From the NCBI RefSeq assembly GCF_032854445.1, contig NC_088295.1, positions 94,545,805 to 94,609,804 of the forward strand: a DNA stretch of 64,000 nt. Reading direction: 5' to 3'. The position numbers and the translations under genes were made by a program. Below, piece by piece: positions 25,701 through 37,700 of this stretch (position 1 is its first letter; each line of letters begins with the position of its first letter). A model generated the notes under the pieces. It had not been told where the DNA came from and did no database searches. It worked only from the letters and a program-made list of their open reading frames with translations. This DNA is from Liolophura sinensis. Its lineage: Eukaryota > Mollusca > Polyplacophora > Chitonida > Chitonidae.

Positions 25701-28700
25701 CTGGTGCTGCCAGGACACATACCTGTAGCCTACCGCTATTATTGTCTGATAAGAGCAACCATCACCTGAGGTTTCATCAAGGTAACAAAACAGGACCCAG
25801 AAAGAGAAGATGGAATTCAACTATTTGCCACCAATGAAGATATGTGTGGACTCTTCATTGTGGAAGTTGATATTGAGTGTTCAATCTGTGATGATCAAAT
25901 GACACATGGATTGATTTGCTGTATGTACATGTAAATGTAACACTGGGTGATCTAATGCTCTACAGCCATGCCTGGAAATCTGTGGAATTTTAGCCTTTAG
26001 TCTGCTGTGAAACCTTTTTTATTTACTACCTCATACTCTTTGCTTTTATACATGGTCATCACAAGTTTCTCAGCTTTTCACTTTTTCCTGTCAGCCTTCA
26101 CCTGGTATTGACTGTGAGCTGTGGGATTGTAGGTTTTTCTTCAGTTTAGTGGCCAAATTCCTCAGGGTTAGAGTGGGTTCATGTACAGGGAGCTTTCTGC
26201 TAATAATTGTAAACTTATGTAAACACTAGTACTGCTGAGTTCTATAAACTGTATTTATGGCCCAGCTGTTGGGGTAGAGCAGGGAGAAATGTATCAGGTG
26301 TAGGAATACTCTGTACACACACTGTTTTACAGTAGATGGTACAGGAATTTGTCTTCACCATCTCATTGTACTGAAGACCCTTCTAGGCGATCATACATTT
26401 GTACAAAACACAGTCATACATGTACATTTGTATCATGATATCCAGATTTGTGGTGGATCACTGTCAGCACACAATCCAGTATTTGTGGTGGATCACTGTC
26501 AGCACACAATCCAGTATTTGTGGTGGATCACTGTCAGCACACAATCCAGTATTTGTGGTGGATCACTGTCAACACACAATCCAGTATTTGTGGTGGATCA
26601 CTGTCAACACACAATCCAGTATTTGTGGTGGATCACTGTCAGCACACAATCCAGTATTTGTGGTGGATCACTGTCAACACACAATCCAGTATTTGTGGTG
26701 GATCACTGTCAACACACAATCCTGTATTTGTGGTGGATCACTGTCAACACACAATCCAGTATTTGTGGTGGATCACTGTCAGCACACAATCCAGTATTTG
26801 TGGTGGATCACTGTCAACACACAATCCAGTATTTGTGGTGGATCACTGTCAGCACACAATCCAGTATTTGTGGTGGATCACTGTCAACACACAATCCAGT
26901 ATTTGTGGTGGATCACTGTCAGCACACAATCCAGTATTTGTGGTGGATCACTGTCAACACACAATCCAGTATTTGTGGTGGATCACTGTCAACACACAAT
27001 CCAGTATTTGTGGTGGATCACTGTCAGCACACAATCCAGTATTTGTGGTGGATCACTGTCAGCACACAATCCAGTATTTGTGGTGGATCACTGTCAGCAC
27101 ACAATCCAGTATTTGTGGTGGATCACTGTCAGCACACAATCCAGTATTTGTGGTGGATCACTGTCAGCACACAATCCAGTATTTGTGGTGGATCACTGTC
27201 AACAAACAATCCAGTATTTGTGGTGGATCACTGTCAGCACACAATCCAGTATTTGTGGTGGATCACTGTCAGCACACAATCCAGTATTTGTGGTGGATCA
27301 CTGTCAACACACAATCCAGTATTTTGTGGTGGATCACTGTCAGCACACAATCCAGTATTTGTGGTGGATCACTGTCAGCACACAATCCAGTATTTGTGGT
27401 GGATCACTGTCAGCACACAATCCAGTATTTGTGGTGGATCACGGTCAACAAACAATCCAGTATTTGTGGTGGATCACTGACAACACACAATCCAGTATTT
27501 GTGGTGGATCACTGTCAACACACAATCAGTATTTGTGGTGGATCACCGACAACACACAATCCAGTATTTGTGGTGATCACTGACAACACACAGTCCAGTA
27601 TTTGTGGTGGATCACTGTCAACAAACAATCCAGTATTTGTGGCAGATCACTGTCAGCACACATCCTGTATTTGTGGTGGATCACTGTCAACACACAGTCC
27701 AGTATTGTGTGTGGATCACTGTCAACAAACAATCCAGTATTTGTGGTGGATCACTGTCAACAAACAATCCAGTATTTGTGGCAGATCACTGTCAGCACAC
27801 AATCCTGTATTTGTGGTGGATCACTGTCCAACACACAGTCCAGTATTTGTGGTGGATCACTGACAACACACAATCCAGTATTCATGGCGGATACCTGTCA
27901 ACACACAATCCAATATTTGTGGTGGATCTCTGTCAACACGTAGTCGAGTATTTGTGGTGGATCACTGTCAACAAACAATCAGTATTTGTGGCAGATCACT
28001 GTCAGCACACAATCCTTTATTGTGGTTGGATCACTGTCAACACACAATCCAGTATTTGTGGTGGATCACTGACAACACACAATCCAGTATTTGTGGCGGA
28101 TACCTGTCAACACACAATCCAGTATTTGTGGTGGATCTCTGTCAACACACAATCCAGTATTCGTGGCGGATACCTGTCAAAACACACTCCAGTATTGTGG
28201 TGGATCACTGTCAGCACACAATCCAGTATTTGTGGAGATCTCTTTCAACAGTAGTCAGTATTTGAGTAATGATGCTTGCAGCAGCCTGCTGAATGCTGCC
28301 AGGCTTTGTTATGAAGTGAGCTCCGGTTGACAGAATTAGCCAGCTTCAGGGACTTTTTAGAAAAGACTACACACCTCATAGGGCTTCTGTGGCTTGGCTT
28401 TATTTTTGCTTGATGCTTCCATGTTGGATGGGAACGGTTTAGGATGCTTACGGTACAGACTCAGCCCAGGTTTGGCAGGCCAGCCCACGTGGGCCTGGTA
28501 TAAGTCACAGGAAGTTACAGCCACTGAATGACTGATAGCACTTGGGCCGACTGCAGTAGGATGTAATCTTACTGTGATATGGAGACTGGAGTCCTTAGAT
28601 AGGCAGGGATAATCCTGGGTAAGGGGACAAAGCAGCCAGGTGGAGTAGGGGCTGTAGTACTGTATCTCAGCCCTGTGAAGTGACAGGGCTTAGGTGCTGG

Positions 28701-31700
28701 GTTTGTAGGGTGGTGTTAGTCTGTCAGCCAGTGGTACCCTTCCTGTGCCAGACAGCATGGGGCTTACCCTGTACTCCAGGCATAGAGTTGTAAGTCAGCA
28801 GTCGTGGAGATCTATATGTACATAATACATGTGGCTATGAGTCATCAGTCCATGACTGTAGATGTCTACATGTAACATGTCAGTCGTGACTTTAGATGTC
28901 TACATGTAGCATGTCAGTCGTGGCTATAGATATCTACATGTAGCATTGTCAGTCATGGATATAGATGGTCTACAGATAACATATAAGGTGTGTGAACACA
29001 GATACATGTGTGTGCAGCTAGAGGCAAAGAGCTTTAAGTCATCAGTAGCCAGGTATTACATAACAACAGTCTAAATCACGGCTCTCTGGACATATACGTG
29101 TGTAAAGTGTATATTTGTGTAATGATGGTTTATGTGTGAAAACGTGTGTATTTGTGTAATGATGGTTTATGTGCGTCAACATGTGTATTTGTGTAATGAT
29201 GGTTTATGTGTGTAAACATGTGTATTTGTGTAATGATGGTTTATATTTGTAAACGTGTATATTTGTGTAATGATGGTTTATGTGTGTAAACGTGTATATT
29301 TGTGTAATTATGATTTATGCGTGTAAACGTTTAGATTTGTGTAATGATGGTTTATGTGTGTAAAGTGTAGATTTGTGTAATATTGTTTATGGTGTGTAAA
29401 CGTGTAGATTTGTGTAATGATGGTTTATGTGTGTCAACGTGTATATTTGTGTAATGATGGTTTATGTGTGTAAACGTGTAGATTGTGTGTGTAATGATAG
29501 TTTATGTGTGTCAACGTGTAGATTTGTCTAATGATGGTTATGTGTGTAAACGTTTGTATTTGTGTAATGATGGTTTTTATGTGTGTAAACGTGTATATTT
29601 GTGTAATGATGGTTTATTTGTGTCAACGTGTATATTTGTGTAATTATGGTTTATGTGTGTAAACGTTTAGATTTGTGTAATGATGGTTTATGTGTGTAAA
29701 TGTGTAGATTTGTGTAATAATGGTTTATGTGCGTCAACATGTATATTTGTGTAATGATGGTTTATGTGTGTAAACATGTAGATTTGTGTAATGATAGTTT
29801 ATGTGTGTCAACGTGTATATTTGTGTAATGATGGTTTATGTGTGTCAACGTGTATATTTGTGTAATTATGGTTTATGTGTGTAAACATGTAGATTTGTGT
29901 AATGATGGTTTATGTGCGTCAACATGTATATTTGTGTAATGATGGTTTATGTGCGTCAACATGTATATTTGTGTAATGATGGTTTATGTGTGTAAACATG
30001 TAGATTTGTGTAATGATAGTTTATGTGTGTCAACGTGTATATTTGTGTAATGATGGTTTATGTGTGTAAACATGTATATTTGTGTAATGATGGTTTATGT
30101 GCGTCAACGTGTATATTTGTGTAATGATAGTTTATGTGTGTCAACGTGTATATTTGTGTAATGATGGTTTATGTGTGTCAACGTGTATATTTGTGTAATG
30201 ATAGTTTATGTGTCAACGTGTATATTTGTGTAAAGATGGTTTATGTGTGTAAACATGTATATTTGTGTAATGATGGTTTATGTGCGTCAACATGTATATT
30301 TGTGTAATGATGGTTTATGTGTGTCAATGTGTATATTTGTGTAATGATAGTTTATGTGTGTAAACGTGTATATTTGTGTAATGATGGTTTATGTGTGTAA
30401 ACATGTGTATTTGTGTAATGATGGTTTATGTGTGTAAATGTGTAGATTTGTGTAATGATGGTTTATGTGTGTAAACGTGTAGATTTGTGTAATGATGGTT
30501 TATGTGCGTCAACGTGTATATTTGTGTAATGATGGTTTATGTGCGTCAACATGTATATTTGTGTAATGATAGTTTATGTGTGTCAACGTGTATATTTGTG
30601 TAATGATGGTTTATGTGTGTAAACATGTATATTTGTGTAATGATGGTTTATGTGTGTCAACATGTATATTTGTGTAATGATAGTTTATGTGTGTCAACGT
30701 GTATATTTGTGTAATGATGGTTTATGTGTGTAAACATGTATATTTGTGTAATGATGGTTTATGTGCGTCAACATGTATATTTGTGTAATGGTGGTTTATG
30801 TGCGTCAACATGTATATTTGTGTAATGATGGTTTATGTGCGTCAACATGTATATTTGTGTAATGATGGTTTATGTGCGTCAACATGTGTGTATAAGTAAT
30901 AGTATAATAATAATTCTTTTATTTCAGACAGAAGTACATATGAGATTTATTATAGAGATATGAAAAAAATTTATGGAAAAAAAATATTCATGAGTTTGCA
31001 TGCCAGATTTTTCAAAAGACTGCAATTTGGAATTACATGTATGCCAATTTGTTTTTGAACAGAGTGGATTATTCTACAGGTGCTGTCAGTGCTGGGAGAT
31101 TCATTAGCAAATTGATAGCATATCTGGAACAACACATGACTACCCCATTAGTACAGATTACAATGTAGTAGGAAGTGTTTATACTTGCTGGTGACATTTT
31201 GGTATGTTTACTTTCAGTTTCTCCATGGGCTGTTGTCACAGTACCTGGAACGATTATCCTCTATTGCTGGGTCTATGATCAACTGTGGACCAATTCTCAA
31301 CTGGTTTGAGGTGAGTCAGTCCAAACTGTTAGTAGTAGCCTGCCTTCTGCTCAAAAACAGGCCATCCTCATTCCTCTCCTCTCTTGCCTTCTCCTCACAA
31401 CTAACCTGCCTCCTTCCTCTTCTCTTTTCCTTCCTTTCCTCTTCTCTCTCCTGTCTTTTCATCTCTTCTCTCCTGCCTTCTCACAAGCCAGCCTCATTCC
31501 TCCCATTTCTTATGCCTTCTTCTCTCTCCTCTCCTCTCTCTCCTGCCTTCTCCTCACATCAAGTCAGCCTCATTCCTCCCCTCTCTCCTTCTCACAAGTC
31601 AGCCTTATTCTTGTCTCACCCGTCTTGTCCTCTCTCTGCTCTCTCCTGCCTTCTCCTCACAACAAGCTAATCTCCTTCCTCTCCTGTCTCCTGCATTCTC

Positions 31701-34700
31701 CTCACAACAAGCCAGTCTCCTTCCTCTCCTCTCTCCCACCTTCTCTCCTTTTGCCTGCCTTCTCCTCACAACAAGCTAATCTCCTTCCTCTCCTGTCTCC
31801 TCCATTCTCCTCTCCTCTCTCCAGCTTTTTCCTCACAACAAGTAATAGTTTGCCTGAGACAATATGGTTGCATGTGATAATATCAAATTCCTCGGTTGGA
31901 TATTGACTAGATGCAAGTAGGAGAGTACAGGTCTGCTGGAGTGCTGACTTTGTAAACAACGTGTGAAGTATGGCAAGTGTTTTGTAGAGCTAGTCTGGTG
32001 GCTATTCAAAACTTCCCCAGATATTTATGTTAGGGTCGGAGTAAACAGGTACAGTGCTGGAGTTAGGATTTGGTAACTCCAGTGTATTGTTCACCGCATG
32101 GTGTAGATCTGTACTGATTACGTTCCACCATTCAGGAACAGGGTCCACTACATCATACAAAAGTCACCGTAAGATTACCCGACTACCAGACCACTGTTAC
32201 CGTAGTCATAGTTGTTGGTACATTGTATACATGTAGCTATGGTCGCTGCCATGATAAGTGTCTTAACCTGATGGAGTTTGAAATGTTGGGTGTTGATTGT
32301 GGATGATTTGAGAGTTACAGCTCTGCTGAGTGGTTTGACTGACCATTGATGATGTTGTTATTGTAGTTGGATAATCGCGGTAACCATTTACTAGCTGTTG
32401 ACGACTCGGGCATTAATACTCCTGCAATCGCAGCTGCACATGCTGTCAAGCGCTACACTGCTCAAGCTGCTGATGAAATTTCTCTTGAGGTAAGGCAAAC
32501 AATAAGAATCTGCTCTGATAGACACAGTATTATATTCTTTTATCCATGGTTCAGTATTTTAACGTACAACAATGGAAGGTCCTGCCATATTTCAAGTACA
32601 TTGTCTTGTGGCAATGTCTGATGAATAAAATCAATTTTTAACAGACATAGGCTGACAGTACATCACATAGTGTGTGTAGATAGTTTGAATCAGGTATGAT
32701 CGTTGACATCTGATTGTTTCAGGTGTGATTGTTGATGTCTGATTGTTTAAGGTGTGATTGTTGACGTCTGATTGTTCACAGTGTGATTGTTCACTTCAGA
32801 TTGTTCATGGTGTGATTGTTCTTTTCTGATTGTTCACGGTTTGATTGTTCACGTCTGATTGTTCATATCTGATTGTTTAAGGTTTGATTGTTCACATCTG
32901 ATTGTTTACGGTGTGATTGTTGACATCTCACTGTTTCAGGTGTGATTGTTGATGTCTGATTGTTCACAGTGTGATTGTTGATGTCTGATTGTTCACAGTG
33001 TGATTGTTGATGTCTGATTGTTCACAGTGTGATTGTTGATGTCTGATTGTTCACAGTGTGATTGTTCACGTCTGATTCTTTCAGGTGGGGGACATTGTGT
33101 CTGTGATTGACATGCCACCTCCTGAAGACACTATATGGTGGCGAGGAAAACGTGGATTTGAGGTAAATACAAATCATCAAGTCAATGATGCTACACCAGA
33201 ATACAAGTTAGAATTTGGGGCAAGATCATTAGCTCTTTGAGAATGGGGCCTATGATGATTCTCTCATCGGGCTGTAGAAGGGGAAGTTTGAAATTCCCTT
33301 TATTAACATATTGTATGATGCATTAATATGAATGGTTTCAAGAGTTATTTGTTGTAATGGTAATGTTTGTTGTGTATAGGTTGGATTTTTCCCGAGCGAG
33401 TGCGTAGAAGTAATAGGGGATAAAGTACCTCAGTCAATGGCCTCCCGTATCCCGGACCCCCCACAGAAAGCTGGTGAGTGTTGTGCTAAGTTTTGTCTGT
33501 GCACAGTGAACAGAACATCACAGTAACAGCACCTGGTGAGTGTTTTGCTAAGTCTTGTCTGTGTACAATGAACAGAACATCACAGTAACAGCACCTGGTG
33601 ATTGTTGTGCTAAGTCTTGTCTGTGTACAGTGAACAGAACATCACAGTAACAGCACCTGGTGAGTGTTGTGCTAAGTTTTGTCTGTGTACAGTGAACAGA
33701 ACATCACAGTAACAGCACCTGGTGAGTGTTTTGCTAGGTCTTGTCTGTGCACAGTGAACAGAATATCACAGTAACAGCACCTGGTGAGTGTTTTGCTAAG
33801 CCTTGTCTGTGTACAATGAACAGAACATCACAGTAACAGTACCTGGTGAGTGTTGTGCTAAGTCTTGTCTGTGCACAGTGAACAGAACATCACAGTAACA
33901 GTACCTGGTGAGTGTTGTGCTAAGTTTTGTCTGTGTACAATGAACAGAACATCACAGTAACAGCACCTGGTGTTATGCTAAGTCTTGTCTGTGTACAGTG
34001 AACAGAACATCACAGTAACAGCACCTGGTGAGTGTTTTGCTAAGTCTTGTCTGTGTACAGTGAACAGAACATCACAGTAACAGTACCTGGTGAGTGTTTT
34101 GCTAAGTCTTGTCTGTGTACAGTGAACAGAACATCACAGTAACAGTACCTGGTGAGTGTTTTGCTAGGTCTTGTCTGTGTACAATGAACAGAACATCACA
34201 GTAACAGTACCTGGTGAGTGTTGTGCTAAGTTTTGCCTGTGTACACTGAACAGAACATCACAGTAACAGCACCTGGTGAGTGTTGTGCTAAGTTTTGTCT
34301 GTGCACAGTGAACAGAACATCACAGTAACAGTACCTGGTGAGTGTTTTGCTAAGTCTTGTCTGTGTACAGTGAACAGAACATCACAGTAACAGTACCCGG
34401 TGGGTGTTTTGCTAGGTCTTGTCTGTGTACAATGAACAGAACATCACAGTAACAGTACCTGGTGAGTGTTGTGCTAAGTTTTGTCTGTGTACAATGAACA
34501 GAACATCACAGTAACAGTACCTGGTGAGTGTTGTGCTAAGTTTTGTCTGTGTACACTGAACAGAACATCACAGTAACAGCACCTGGTGAGTGTTGTGCTA
34601 AGTTTTGTCTGTGCACAGTGAACAGAACATCACAGTAACAGTACCTGGTGAGTGTTTTGCTAAGTCTTGTCTGTGTACAGTGAACAGAACATCACAGTAA

Positions 34701-37700
34701 CAGTACCTGGTGAGTGTTTTGCTAGGTCTTGTCTGTGTACAATGAACAGAACATCACAGTAACAGCACCTGGTGAGTGTTGTGCTAAGTTTTGTCTGTGT
34801 ACAATGAACAGAACATCACAGTAACAGCACCTGGTGTTATGCTAAGTCTTGTCTGTGTACAATGAACAGAACATCACAGTAACAGTACCTGGTGAGTGTT
34901 TTGCTAAGTCTTGTCTGTGTACAGTGAACAGAACATCACAGTAACAGTACCTGGTGAGTGTTTTGCTAAGTCTTGTCTGTGTACAGTGAACAGAACATCA
35001 CAGTAACAGTACCTGGTGAGTGTTTTGCTAGGTCTTGTCTGTGTACAATGAACAGAACATGATAGTAAGAGTGCCTGGGGTATTCAGAAGTTTAGCAGTC
35101 GTAAACCAAGGTGATAAATGAGAGTGTGAATGGTTTTGTTTCACAGTATACATGTAAGTATATTCTTGAGTGTAAAACACCAGTCAGATAAATAACTGAA
35201 TAAATAAATCTAAGTCCCTGCGCATGTCAAAGAGTGGCTCAACCCTGTCTTTAGCAGAACAAGAAATTTATTTTGATGACACAAACAGTTGTCTAAAATT
35301 AAGCATTTGGTAAGATTCCAATGATTTAAACTCTTTTCTTTCAGTCTTACGCAAACATGGGAAACTGATCACTTTTTTTCGAACGTTCTTCTCAAATCGT
35401 CCTTCTCGGAATGAGCTGAAGCAGAGTGGCATTGTGAAGGAGCGTGTCTTTAGCTGTGATCTGGGAGAGCACCTACTGAACTCTGGTCATGACGGTAAGC
35501 TAATCCCTGTACTTGGTGTGTGGACCAGTGAGCCGGTCCTCATCCACATACTTGGTGTGTGGACCAGTGAGCGGGTCCTCATCCACATACCTGGTGTGTG
35601 GACCTGTGAGCCAGTCCTCATCCAAATACTTGGTGTGTGGACCAGTGAGCCGGTCCTCATCCACATACTTGGTGTGTGGACCAGTGAGCCACTCTTCATC
35701 CACATACCTGGTGTGTGGACCAGTGAGCCACTCTTCATCCACATACTTGGTGTGTGGACCAGTGAGCCACTCTTCATCCACATACTTGGTGTGTGGACCA
35801 GTGAGCCAGTCCTCATCCACATACTTGGTGTGTGGACCAGTGAGCCAGTCCTCATCCACATACTTGGTGTGTGGACCAGTGAGCTGGTCCTCATCCCTAT
35901 ACCTGGTGTGTGGACCAGTGAGCCAGTCCTCATCCACATACCTGGTGTGTGGACAAGTGAGCCAGTCCTCATCCACATACCTGGTGTGTGGACCAGTGAG
36001 CCAGTCCTGATCCACATACCTGGTGTGTGGACCAGTGAGCCAGTCCTGATCCACATACCTGGTGTGTGGACCCGTGAGCCAGTCCTCATCCACATACCTG
36101 GTGTGTGGACCCGTGAGCCACTCTTCATCCACATACCTGGTGTGTGGACCAGTGAGCCAGTCCTCATCCACATACCTGGTGTGTGGACCAGTGAGCCAGT
36201 CCTCATCCACATACCTGGTGTGTGGACCCGTGAGCCACTCTTCATCCCATACCTGGTGTGTGGACCCGTGAGCCAGTCCTCATCCACATACCTGGTGTGT
36301 GGACCAGTGAGCGGGTCCTCATCCACATACCTGGTGTGTGGACCAGTGAGCGGGTCCTCATCCACATACCTGGTGTGTGGACCAGTGAGCGGGTCCTCAT
36401 CCACATACCTGGTGTGTGGACCAGTGAGCCACTCTTCATCCACATACTTGGTGTGTGGACCAGTGAGCGGGTCCTCATCCACATACCTGGTGTGTGGACC
36501 AGTGAGCCAGTCCTCATCCACATACCTGGTGTGTGGACCAGTGAGCGGGTCCTCATCCACATACCTGGTGTGTGGACCCGTGAGCTGGTCCTCATCCACA
36601 TACTTGGTGTGTGGGACCAGTGAGCCAGTCTTGGTCCACATACCTGGTGCGTGGCTGGGCATGAGTTTTTGTTTTTCTCTCTTCCCTGGTTTCTGTAGCT
36701 AATTTTCCCCACTATGTCAGGATACCCTGGACCACATCCCGAGGTTAACACGGGGTTAAAGCTGAGTGTTTGTACAGTACTGACTGTTGTGGGGTGGTGT
36801 AGCTGAGCAGTTTTTAACTGTAGCTTTCACAGCTGTTGCATGGATCACTCTCCCCTCAAACCCTCCACCATCTCCTTTCCTTACACAATCCCCCTCCCCC
36901 CCCCCACCCCCACCCACCTGAAATTTTGCCTATCTTCCCTCCCACTAACTGCTAGTTCTATGTCTTATATCTTGAGTACTAGTATCAGTACTGTTGACAT
37001 TGCAGAAAGTCCTGAAGGTGGTGTTTTTCTCTTCGCCGTCTCCTTCCACATTACCTGATCTGTAAGCTCATGTGTCACATTTCCCTTATCTAGTGAGACC
37101 TCTTGGGATGCAGGCTGCGGTTTTCCTTTCAGAGGCTAGGAAAAAGAAGGTGGGGGTTCAAAACCAGCATTAGATAGGGAATTTGTAGATTTCACTGTTC
37201 TCACTGTTCGTGGAATTTTGGCCACAACAAGTACCAATGGACTCTTAAAGGGATACAGAATAGTGTATGATTGGCTGGTGTGAGAGATAGGCATGTCCAG
37301 GCTGTGCTGGCCTGAGCTGAAGTTTTTGTAAGATGTATTTATTCAAGCGTGAACAAAGCTTCAGGGTTTAACCTACGAAATCTTATCTCCACTGTCAGTA
37401 AATCAGCATTTTGTGTCCCTTTGGTGACCACTTGCCTTTCACTGATATGATGAGTATATCCATCATGTCACATGTGGGAAAGTTTGTCACAAGCTTGCCA
37501 GAGTTTGTTGGTTTACTCCGGCCTCTCCACCCGTAAAACTGACTGCCATCATCAAAGATATAAAGACGTATTGATCATCTGGTATGCTTTTGTGTACATT
37601 TCACCTGTGTTCTTGTTGCAGTTCCTCTGGTATTGAAGTGTTGTACTGATGTGATAGAGAATCATGGTATAGTAGATGGCATATACAGACTCTCTGGGAT

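Noticed and set aside
26399-27863. Three overlapping forward ORFs of 350-471 codons
   Set aside because: They are the 35-bp intronic repeat read in three frames. No start context, codon bias or domain supports a protein.
26448-30890. Possible CRISPR array (35-37-bp repeats)
   Set aside because: Repeats are head to tail with no unique spacers, and the setting is a eukaryotic intron.
35487-36662. 391-codon minus-strand ORF in the 39-bp array
   Set aside because: Repeat length divisible by three keeps it open. It is antisense to intron 10 and has no splice or start evidence.
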